Below, in pieces: positions 34,577-42,303 of a stretch of 64,000 nucleotides of DNA. The notes beneath the pieces were generated by a model that had not been told where the DNA came from, ran no database searches, and saw only the letters and a list, made by a program, of their open reading frames with translations. The stretch is from JBCBGF01 sp039820585 (GTDB taxonomy: Bacteria; Pseudomonadota; Alphaproteobacteria; Rhodobacterales; Rhodobacteraceae): NCBI GenBank assembly GCA_039820585.1, contig JBCBPV010000003.1:1-64000 (forward strand), written 5' to 3'. Both the position numbers and the translations under genes were made by a program. The stretch's first letter is position 1; each line of letters opens with the position of its first letter.

Positions 34577-37312
34577 ATGCCGAAGTCTTTTGGAAGAGTT
34601 CACCTGGTTTCCAGCGCTGCCGTGGTTGCCCTTGTGGCCGGATCGACACTTGCGATCGCACAGATGGAAACTGCCGCTGCCACGGACGCTCCAGCCGAAG
34701 CAAACCCGCTTGTGCAAGCCGCGCTGGCCGTCGCCCCGACCCCGGCGGCCGAGCCGGGCAGCGAAGCCGCAACCCCTGCCGACGGGGTGTTCCGCAAAAT
34801 CACGGTGCCTGCAAAAGGACTGTACCGGTTCGAAGCGCCCGTCGGATCGGGCATCATGCTTTCGATTAACGGCCAGTTGGTAATTGATGCCAGCGGCGCA
34901 CCGGTTGGCGACGCGACGACGATTACCGCGTTGCATTCCATGACCCCGGGTGACCACGCGATTGAGATCACAGGGGTCGACGCCGATGCACCCGAATTGT
35001 CCGGCCTGACCTTTAGCCCCATCGGATCAGAACCCCGGCCCCTGATGGACGCCAGCCTGTCCATCACCCCCGGTGAAGCCTCAACGCTGGCTGTCGCCAA
35101 TTCTGCCCTGTCCCCATCCGCGACAGAGCCTGCCGCGCTGCTTGGCGACCGGTCCGCAGGCGCATTGCCCGGCATGGCGCCCGGTGCAGGCAAAGAGGCG
35201 TTTGCCATCGGTGGCTCGTCCTCGAAATCCAGCCGTACAAGCCCCGCGGGCCCCGCCGCTTCTGGCGGTGCAATGGCCGAGGGTAGCACAGGCGGGTCCA
35301 TGCGCTCCTTCAATGGCGGCGGCGGCACCCAGATGGCCTCTGCCCCCGCGACCCAGACAACGCCCAGCACCACTTCCGGCGGCGGCTCGCTCAGCTCGGT
35401 GCCCTCTTCGGGTGGCGGCGGCTCGGCCAGCGGCACCCCATCAACCGGCACGCCCGGCACCCCCCCGGCTACCGCCGGGTTGCCCCCCGTGACGCCGACC
35501 CCGACGCCCGCGCCCACGCCTACACCGATCACCCCCACAACGCCGACACTGGAAACCGTCCGGATGTCGCCCCTGTCGCCCCCCGCCAACCCCCAACTGA
35601 CCCAGGCGGTGCAACTTACATCGGCTGGCAACGTCAACAGCCAGGTGCCGTCTTCGGGCAGCACTCTCTTCGGCGCGGTCATGGATAACTCGATGTTCGA
35701 CATCGTGAATGTCGCGGTCTCCACCTCGAACCGCACCACAACAGTGGATGTGGGACCGATGACAGGCCAGTTCGCCGTGCGCCTGTTCCCGGAAGACTTC
35801 GCCTCGGGCCAGCCCGTGCAGGTCACACTGACAGGTGCCTCGACCGCAAGCGATGAAGTCACTGCCACGCCGGTCAGCTACACGCTGACGGGCATGCCCG
35901 CGCAAGATGGCGTGGGCCAGGCGCTCAGCCGCCTGACCTTCGGTGCGACGCCGGATCTGTATGCCCGCGTCCGGGCCATGGGCTTTGCCAATTACGTGGA
36001 AGAGCAACTCAACCCCGATACAATCAACGATCAGGCGTTCGCTGCGATGAATGCCAACGCGCTGCTTGATCCCACGAACTCCAACGGTGGCCAGCTTCTG
36101 CGCTCGCTCACCAATTACGACATCGCACACGCCGCCTTTAGCGAGCGGCAGTTGCAGGAAGTGATGGGCCGGTTCTGGGCCAACCACTTCCACGCGGTGA
36201 CCAAAGACACCGACATGTACCAGCAGAACATCACCGATCGACAGTTCTTCCGCGACAACGCGTTCGGGAACTTCGGCGACTTGCTTCTGTACAGCGCGCG
36301 CAGCCCACTGATGTCGCAGTATCTGGACAACGACCAGAACCGCTATCGCGAAGGCCGCGAAAACGACGGGATCAACGAAAACTACGGTCGTGAAGTCCTG
36401 GAGTTGTCCACCGTAGGCGTCGAAGCGGGCTATCAGCCGGTGGACGTCGATGCCGTTTCGCGCGTGTTTTCGGGCTGGGGCTATGAACGCACAAACCCCA
36501 ATGCAGAAGGCGTTGCCCGCGAATATCGCTTCCTCTTCCGTGAAGGCGACCATGACCCGAACCCCAAGCCGGTGCCTTTCCTTGGTGTGACGATCCCGCC
36601 AGGTCAGGCAGGCGGGGAACAGCTGATCTCGCTTCTGGCCAACCACCCCTCCACCCAGGCGCGCACCTGCCGCAAGATGGTGCAGCTTCTGGTCTCGGAC
36701 GCCGCGCCGCAATCCTTCGTGGATGCCTGCGTGACCGCATGGGCCACAACAGGCGGTGAAATTGAGCCGATGCTGCGCGCGATCCTTCTGGATCCGGCCT
36801 ATGTCGCCAATGCCGACTATCAGCGCAACAAGGCCAAGACGCCGTTCGAATACGCCGTGTCGGTGATCCGCGCCTTCGACGCACGGCCCGAGAACGCACA
36901 GGACAGCGACTTTTACACCCGGTTCCGCAACGCCTTTGAACAGGCAGGCGAAAGCTATCTGCGCTTCCCGGTGCCAACCGGTCTGCCGGAATACGCCGCC
37001 GCCTGGCTGAACTCGGCCACGATGGTCGCCAGCTACAACCAGATCACCGATGTGGCCGAGCGCCGCCAGGAATATGGGATCGATCTGGCCGCTGACATCG
37101 CGGATGCGGGGCTTGAGACCGCCGAAGAGGTGGCAGGCTACCTGCTGACCGTGGCCACCGCCGACCAGTTCACGCGCGAGGAATACGAAGCCGTGGTTGC
37201 CACGCTGAAAGGCGATGACGGCATCTTCGAGCCCCGCGTCCAGGATGAGACCCGCGCGCTTGAGCGGGCGATGGGCCTGATCGTCGTCACGCCCAGCTTC
37301 CAGATCCAATAA
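34577..37312 (+). CDS. DUF1800 family secreted protein with PA14-like N-terminal domain
   Basis: 911 aa. A Sec signal (HLVSSAAVVALVAGSTLAIAQ) is followed by a PA14-like beta domain (about 70-155; GLYRFEAPVGSGIMLSINGQ), a Gly/Ser/Pro/Thr low-complexity stretch (about 195-330), a beta-rich segment (about 340-440) and the DUF1800 domain (about 445-905). The DUF1800 part shows LSRLTFGATPDLYARVRAMG, MGRFWANHFHAV and NYGREVLELSTVGVEAGY. DUF1800 and DUF1501 genes are a conserved pair with no proven biochemistry. ATG 34577 is chosen because only it gives a signal peptide. It heads the plus arm of the T2SS locus, so secreted cargo is the natural inference. Confidence 0.88.
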   Translation: MPKSFGRVHLVSSAAVVALVAGSTLAIAQMETAAATDAPAEANPLVQAALAVAPTPAAEPGSEAATPADGVFRKITVPAKGLYRFEAPVGSGIMLSINGQLVIDASGAPVGDATTITALHSMTPGDHAIEITGVDADAPELSGLTFSPIGSEPRPLMDASLSITPGEASTLAVANSALSPSATEPAALLGDRSAGALPGMAPGAGKEAFAIGGSSSKSSRTSPAGPAASGGAMAEGSTGGSMRSFNGGGGTQMASAPATQTTPSTTSGGGSLSSVPSSGGGGSASGTPSTGTPGTPPATAGLPPVTPTPTPAPTPTPITPTTPTLETVRMSPLSPPANPQLTQAVQLTSAGNVNSQVPSSGSTLFGAVMDNSMFDIVNVAVSTSNRTTTVDVGPMTGQFAVRLFPEDFASGQPVQVTLTGASTASDEVTATPVSYTLTGMPAQDGVGQALSRLTFGATPDLYARVRAMGFANYVEEQLNPDTINDQAFAAMNANALLDPTNSNGGQLLRSLTNYDIAHAAFSERQLQEVMGRFWANHFHAVTKDTDMYQQNITDRQFFRDNAFGNFGDLLLYSARSPLMSQYLDNDQNRYREGRENDGINENYGREVLELSTVGVEAGYQPVDVDAVSRVFSGWGYERTNPNAEGVAREYRFLFREGDHDPNPKPVPFLGVTIPPGQAGGEQLISLLANHPSTQARTCRKMVQLLVSDAAPQSFVDACVTAWATTGGEIEPMLRAILLDPAYVANADYQRNKAKTPFEYAVSVIRAFDARPENAQDSDFYTRFRNAFEQAGESYLRFPVPTGLPEYAAAWLNSATMVASYNQITDVAERRQEYGIDLAADIADAGLETAEEVAGYLLTVATADQFTREEYEAVVATLKGDDGIFEPRVQDETRALERAMGLIVVTPSFQIQ

Positions 37313-37350
37313 CCGCCCCTCCAGGTTCACGCCGAGAAAGGTGTTCCAAT

Positions 37351-38649
37351 ATGCAAAATCGTCGCGAATTTCTTAGCTCACTCACCGCCGCCGCCGCCAT
37401 GGTCGGCGCGGCCGGTGCCCCCAAGTTCTCATTCGCTCAGGAAGCGGGTGGCAAGACTTTCATCAAGGTGTTCATGCGCGGTGGGGCAGATGGTCTGCAC
37501 CTCTTCCCACTGTATGGTGACACGTTCTACTACACCTACCGCCCCGATCTGGCGATTGAGCCGCCGTCGGGCGACATCAACAGCGCGATTGACCTCGGCA
37601 ACGGCATGCGCGGGATGAACCCCAATCTCGAACTGCTGATGGAGATCTGGGAACAAGACAACATGATGGTCGCTCCGGCCACCTCATTTAATCCCAACAA
37701 CCGCTCTCATTTCGATTGTCAGCGCTGGATCGGCACGGGCCAGACCCGCAACAACCTGATCGACGGCTATCTCAACCGGTATATGGCCAACACCGCCGGC
37801 AACGATCACCCGCTGCGTGGGATCGTGGCGGGCAAAACCTCGATCAGCACTGAAATCCGGGGCGAGGTGCGCGTGCCCGCAATCAGCCAGGCCAGCGGGT
37901 TTGAGCTGGAGAACGGCGATTTCTGCTCTGGCTCGGGCTGTGCCGACAATCAACTGACCGAACTGATGCGTGAGATCAACAGCCACGAGGTTGATCTGTC
38001 GGCCGTCGAAGGCCAGGTGCGCGACAGCCAGCTGATCATGCTCGACTCGATTGCCGAAGTGCAGGCAGCGGGCGCCGACTATACGCCCAGTGCGGGTGGT
38101 TTGGACTACTCCAACTCCAGCCTTGGCCGCGGCTTGCGCCTATGCGCTCAGCTTCTGAAGGCCGGCGTGCCGCTGGAAGTGGCCGCGCTCGACTGGAACA
38201 TCGGATGGGACACCCATTCCGACCAGTTTGCCCAGGGCACAAACCGCTTCACCGACCAGGAAAAGGGCTATCACCGCCGGATGACCGAAGGTGCCTCGGA
38301 CTTCCTGTGTTTCTACCGCGACATGGGCGCGGCGATGAACGACGTGGTCGTGCTGGTCGGCAGCGAATTTGGCCGGACCAAGAAGGAAAACGGATCAGAC
38401 GGGACGGACCACGGCGAAGGCGGCGCATGGTTCGCGTTCGGCGGCCCCACCGTGCGCTCAGTCGCGCCGGATGTATCGTCGATAAGCGACGATGTGTTCA
38501 ACCGCAACTGGCTGCCCACGGTCACCAACTATCGCAACATCGTGGGCGAGATCATGGTGCGCCACATGGGCATGTCCGATCAGCTGGTTTCCACCGTTTT
38601 CCCGAACCACAGCTTCGAGAACTACCAACTTTTCAACGCCTCTGCCTAG
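37351..38649 (+). CDS. DUF1501 family protein with Tat-like signal
   Basis: 432 aa. The N-terminus MQNRREFLSSLTAAAAMVGAAG has a twin-arginine motif followed by a hydrophobic stretch and a probable AQ-E cleavage site. The domain shows VFMRGGADGLHLFPLYGD, LDWNIGWDTHSDQF and VVLVGSEFGRTKKENGSDGTDHGEGG, the alkaline-phosphatase/sulfatase-like fold of DUF1501. Several conserved Asp/His could bind metal. It follows the DUF1800 gene by 38 bp, and T2SS machines can export Tat-folded proteins. Confidence 0.9.
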   Translation: MQNRREFLSSLTAAAAMVGAAGAPKFSFAQEAGGKTFIKVFMRGGADGLHLFPLYGDTFYYTYRPDLAIEPPSGDINSAIDLGNGMRGMNPNLELLMEIWEQDNMMVAPATSFNPNNRSHFDCQRWIGTGQTRNNLIDGYLNRYMANTAGNDHPLRGIVAGKTSISTEIRGEVRVPAISQASGFELENGDFCSGSGCADNQLTELMREINSHEVDLSAVEGQVRDSQLIMLDSIAEVQAAGADYTPSAGGLDYSNSSLGRGLRLCAQLLKAGVPLEVAALDWNIGWDTHSDQFAQGTNRFTDQEKGYHRRMTEGASDFLCFYRDMGAAMNDVVVLVGSEFGRTKKENGSDGTDHGEGGAWFAFGGPTVRSVAPDVSSISDDVFNRNWLPTVTNYRNIVGEIMVRHMGMSDQLVSTVFPNHSFENYQLFNASA

Positions 38650-38706
38650 GTAACGCCACAGTTTGCATGCAGGTTCACGCCAACATGCGGTGGAATCTAG
38701 GGTTCG

Positions 38707-39774
38707 TTGACGGTGACAGAACAAACAGGTGACATTGGCCTGGAGCGGCAGAGCATGCCGCTCCTCCAGCGTTTCACGCGGGTGCGCGCCTTGCTCGCCC
38801 ACAGCGTGGCAGAACTGGCCGCGCCGCAACGCGCGACCCGGGGCCGCAGCCGGTTCTATGTCGAGCAAGGCAATGGCGATCTGCAGATCCGCGCCCTGGG
38901 CGATCCCGACCGCGTGGCAGCCGATGCCGCCGGTCTCGATGTGATCGCAGGCATGGTCGACGGCGGCGCGGTTGATCTGGTTCTGGCCGAAGACAGCTGC
39001 CTTGATCTGAACTTTACCTTGCCACCCGGGCCTTTGGCCGAGGTGCGGGGCATGATCGCGTCCGAGATCAGCTTCAAATCCCCGTTTTCGGAAGACGCCA
39101 CCCTGTCGTTCTGGGAAGCGCACGAGGCTGAGGATGACGGCTGGCGCGTGCGCGCGGTGATCACGCTGAAAGACCGTGTCCTGCAAGTGGCCGAAACCCT
39201 GCAACAGTCGGATCTGGAAGTGCGCTCTCTGGTGCGCCCCTATCCGGGCGGTGAGATGCAGGCCGCACCCCCCTGGGCCGAAAGCGCAGGGAAGACTGCG
39301 CCATCGCTCTGGTCCGCGCTGCGCAATCTCAGCCCCCCTTTGAAAGCGGCCCTAATGGGCGCGGGCGTCTTCTTTCTGTCCGCGATCCTACTCTGGGGTC
39401 AGACCACCTTCCGCGACTGGTCGCTGACCGCGCAGGCCACCACCGCACGATCTGAGCTGAGCGCAAGCGCCCAGGCCACCGCCCGCCTGCGCGGGCTCGA
39501 CACAGCCATCGCCCAATCGACCGAGGTGCTGGCGCTTACCGGCACGATGAGCGCGCTTTTGCCCGACGGCGTGTGGCTCGACCAGATCATCATCGACAAT
39601 GACGCGGTGACTTTGGTGGGCTTTGGCCCGTCCGCCGCCGACATCACCCGGCTTCTGGCCACGGTCCCCACGCTTACCGATGTGCAATTCGCCTCCCCCG
39701 TGGTGCGCGACAACTCGCAATCCATCGAACGCTTCCGTATCTCGGCAACCCTGCAACCTGGGGTCACGAGATGA
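38707..39774 (+). CDS. gspL: Type II secretion inner-membrane protein GspL-like
   Basis: 355 aa if started at the TTG at 38707 (a GTG at 38713 is also possible; AGGG lies just upstream). A cytoplasmic actin-like fragment of about 215 residues is followed by one membrane helix (LKAALMGAGVFFLSAILLWG) and a PilN-like periplasmic domain (TGTMSALLPDGVWLDQIIID, LVGFGPSAADITRLLATVP). GspL links GspE to GspM at the inner membrane. Sequence is diverged; order before gspM and gspC supports the call. Confidence 0.82.
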   Translation: MTVTEQTGDIGLERQSMPLLQRFTRVRALLAHSVAELAAPQRATRGRSRFYVEQGNGDLQIRALGDPDRVAADAAGLDVIAGMVDGGAVDLVLAEDSCLDLNFTLPPGPLAEVRGMIASEISFKSPFSEDATLSFWEAHEAEDDGWRVRAVITLKDRVLQVAETLQQSDLEVRSLVRPYPGGEMQAAPPWAESAGKTAPSLWSALRNLSPPLKAALMGAGVFFLSAILLWGQTTFRDWSLTAQATTARSELSASAQATARLRGLDTAIAQSTEVLALTGTMSALLPDGVWLDQIIIDNDAVTLVGFGPSAADITRLLATVPTLTDVQFASPVVRDNSQSIERFRISATLQPGVTR

Positions 39775-40301
39775 GCACGTTTCACTTCGCCAACCCCGAT
39801 TTGCCCCGCAAAGTGGGCATGGGCGCCACCCTCACCATGGCCGCACTGGTCGCGGGCGCAGCACTCTTGTTTGTCGGTGCTGCACAGGACCGCCGTGCAT
39901 CCATCGCCGACAAAGAGGCATTGATCGCGCGGGCCGAGGCGATGGGCGGCGCGGGCGCGATTGGCTTGTCCGATGCGTCCTTCTTCTCAGGCGACACCCC
40001 GCAACTGGCGCAGGCCGCGCTGCAGACCGATCTTCAGGCCCTCGCCGAAGGCCACCGGATCGACGTTGAGATGATCCGCGCCGATGAGATTGAGCAGATC
40101 GATGGCCTGGTGCGTCTGAACCTGACGATCAATGGTGTCGCCCCCGAATTAGAGCTTGGCAGCTTCCTACACGGGCTCGCCGCGATGGAGCCGCTTGTGA
40201 TTGTCGAAGACCTCTCCCTCAGGCCCGCCCGTACCAGCCGCACCAACCCCGAACGCCGGATCGCTTTTTCCGCCAGCCTGTACGGGGCGCAGCGGCCATG
40301 A
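39771..40301 (+). CDS. gspM: Type II secretion protein GspM-like (PilO-fold)
   Basis: 176 aa. One N-terminal membrane helix (LTMAALVAGAALLFVGAA), a short helical stretch, and a ferredoxin-like periplasmic domain (LAEGHRIDVEMIRADEIEQIDGLVRLNLTI). It overlaps the gspL stop by four bases and the gspC start by four. It probably stabilises GspL. Confidence 0.8.
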   Translation: MSTFHFANPDLPRKVGMGATLTMAALVAGAALLFVGAAQDRRASIADKEALIARAEAMGGAGAIGLSDASFFSGDTPQLAQAALQTDLQALAEGHRIDVEMIRADEIEQIDGLVRLNLTINGVAPELELGSFLHGLAAMEPLVIVEDLSLRPARTSRTNPERRIAFSASLYGAQRP

Positions 40302-40756
40302 AACGACTGTCCCGCCCCGGCCTGCGCGCCCTGTTGCCCGCCGCCATCCTTGCCGCCTTCGCCGTTCCCGCCCTGGCGATCTGGTTGCCCGGCGGGTCGG
40401 ACTATGGCGCAGTCCCCGCAGCCCCCGCCACCACGCTTGAGGCCCGCCTGACCGCGCGCACCGACCGTCTGGCTGCCTTGACCGCCGACACCGACGCACG
40501 GCCGGTTTTTCACGGCACGCGCCGCCCGATTGAAACCGCCCAACCCGCCGCCGCACCCGAACCGGTGCTCAGCCTGATGGGCGTCATCAGCGACGCAGGC
40601 GAAAAGATCGCATTTGTGCGCATCTCAACGGGTGCGGCGCTTTACAGTGTGGGCAAGGGTGACGCAGTGGGCCAATGGCGCATCCTCGACATCGGAACCG
40701 AAGAGATCCAGGTGTCCAAGGGCGGCGCAGACCCGGTAACGCTTCGCATCGACTGA
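40298..40756 (+). CDS. gspC: Type II secretion protein GspC-like (HR domain)
   Basis: 152 aa. An N-terminal membrane helix (ALLPAAILAAFAVPALAIWLP), a Pro/Ala-rich linker, and a homology-region domain near residues 89-150 (LSLMGVISDAGEKIAFVRIS, VGKGDAVGQWRILDI). GspC contacts the secretin N0 domain across the periplasm. There is no PDZ domain, so it is a short form. It ends 2 bases from the convergent sulfatase gene. Confidence 0.78.
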   Translation: MKRLSRPGLRALLPAAILAAFAVPALAIWLPGGSDYGAVPAAPATTLEARLTARTDRLAALTADTDARPVFHGTRRPIETAQPAAAPEPVLSLMGVISDAGEKIAFVRISTGAALYSVGKGDAVGQWRILDIGTEEIQVSKGGADPVTLRID

Positions 40757-40758
40757 CC

Positions 40759-42303
40759 TCAGGCGTGCGACACCGGGAACGGCGCGTGGTCGCCATAGTG
40801 GATCCCTAGACGCGCCAACACCTCGATCAGTTCGGCCCGCGTCGCCTGCACCTCCGGCGCGGCCCACAGGTTCGTCAACTCGCCGGGATCGGTGCCCAGA
40901 TCATACAACTCACCCCACTCAACCCCGTCAAACAGCGACAGCCGCCAATCGCCCATCCGCACCGTATGCACCCGCGGCAGGCGATCGAGGCCCGGGTTCA
41001 CCGTCTGATGGTCGTACTGGATCAAGGCGCTGGGGCGCCCGCCCTCTAGCAAGGACTGCCCCTGCATCCCCACCGCCGCCTCGATCCGGGCGCGTTCCAG
41101 GATCGTGGTCCCAATGTCATGGGTCTGCCCGATCTCATCGCGCACCTTGCCCCCATCCGCCTCGGGATCGCACCAGATAAACGGCACGCGCGTCACCTCT
41201 TCATAGGCAGCGGTGCCCTTGAACAGCATCTTGTGGTCGCCCAGGTGATCGCCATGGTCGGTGGTAAAGATCGTCACCGCCTCTCGCGCCCCCGACGCCT
41301 CGCGCACGCGCCCAATGGCATCGTCCACCATCGCGATCATCCCGCAGGTCAGCGCCTGCGCCTCGCGCGCCTCTTGCACGCTGGTGCCAATCGCCCCTTT
41401 CGCTTTCAGGTTCGCCCGCCCCTCATCGCGTTCGCGCAGGATCCCCGACACATGGGGCGGCGGGGTCCAGTCATTCGCCTCGAACGCAGCCGGTGTGTGC
41501 ATATCGGCGGGATCGTACATGTCCCAATACCGGCCCGGCGGGTTGAAGGGATGGTGGGGGTCGGGGAAGGACACCATCAGGAAGAAGGGCTGCTCATCAC
41601 CGTCTTGCGCCTGCAACCACGCCTGCGCGCGCTCAGCGATATAACTCGTCGAATACAGCTCTTCGGGCAGGGCGGTGCGGATCGCCTGCGGACAGATGTA
41701 GTCATGCGGCAACTGGTTGTCCGGCCCAAGCAGGTTCAGTGCATCCGGAGCGCGGTCCAAGAGCCATGTCCGGTAATTGCCCAGACAATCATCGCCATGG
41801 CGCGTCACCAGCTCCACATGGTCAAACCCGTAGAAGGGCAGGGGCGTGTCATAGCTGTCCTGGCGCGGATCCTCGGCGGTGTAGGTCCGCAGATCATGCC
41901 GGATCGCCTCTGACAGCTCCCCCTCTGCCCGGTGAAAGCCCTCGCGCGTCTCGGGCCACGCCTGCGACGGGGGACGGCCCGAGAAGGTTTGTAAATGGCT
42001 TTTGCCGATCAGCGCCGTCTTGTACCCCGCCTCGCGCAACAGATCGACAAACGTCACGTTGCGCCGCTCCAGCGGGATACCGTTCTGGCGCACCCCGTGG
42101 CTCGACGGCATGCGGCAGGTCATGAAACTCGCCCGGTTGGGCATGCACACAGGGCTTGTCACATAAAACCGGTTCCACAGCGTCCCGGCCTCTGCCAGCG
42201 CGTCGATATTGGGTGTCTTCAGCACCGGATGACCCGTGCAGCCCAGGTAATCGGCGCGGTGCTGATCGGTCATGAACAGGATAAAGCTAGGACGTTTTGA
42301 CAT
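40759..42303 (-). CDS. Sulfatase family hydrolase (formylglycine type)
   Basis: 514 aa. The catalytic signature C-x-P-x-R occurs as Cys53-Met-Pro55-Asn-Arg57 in VTSPVCMPNRASFMTC; the Cys is converted to formylglycine by FGE. The N-terminal metal residues (FMTDQHRADYLG) and the later FTTDHGDHLGDHKMLFKG fit the sulfatase fold. No signal peptide, so cytoplasmic. It overlaps the end of the TRAP permease gene by 17 bp and is co-transcribed with it, which implies a sulfated or related ester as imported substrate. Phosphonate monoester hydrolase activity is an alternative. Confidence 0.92.
   Translation of the reverse strand: MSKRPSFILFMTDQHRADYLGCTGHPVLKTPNIDALAEAGTLWNRFYVTSPVCMPNRASFMTCRMPSSHGVRQNGIPLERRNVTFVDLLREAGYKTALIGKSHLQTFSGRPPSQAWPETREGFHRAEGELSEAIRHDLRTYTAEDPRQDSYDTPLPFYGFDHVELVTRHGDDCLGNYRTWLLDRAPDALNLLGPDNQLPHDYICPQAIRTALPEELYSTSYIAERAQAWLQAQDGDEQPFFLMVSFPDPHHPFNPPGRYWDMYDPADMHTPAAFEANDWTPPPHVSGILRERDEGRANLKAKGAIGTSVQEAREAQALTCGMIAMVDDAIGRVREASGAREAVTIFTTDHGDHLGDHKMLFKGTAAYEEVTRVPFIWCDPEADGGKVRDEIGQTHDIGTTILERARIEAAVGMQGQSLLEGGRPSALIQYDHQTVNPGLDRLPRVHTVRMGDWRLSLFDGVEWGELYDLGTDPGELTNLWAAPEVQATRAELIEVLARLGIHYGDHAPFPVSHA

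Noticed and set aside
35441..37330. 629-codon open frame on the minus strand
   Set aside because: Antisense to the DUF1800 gene, whose protein motifs and signal peptide are clear; the minus frame has no recognisable domain.
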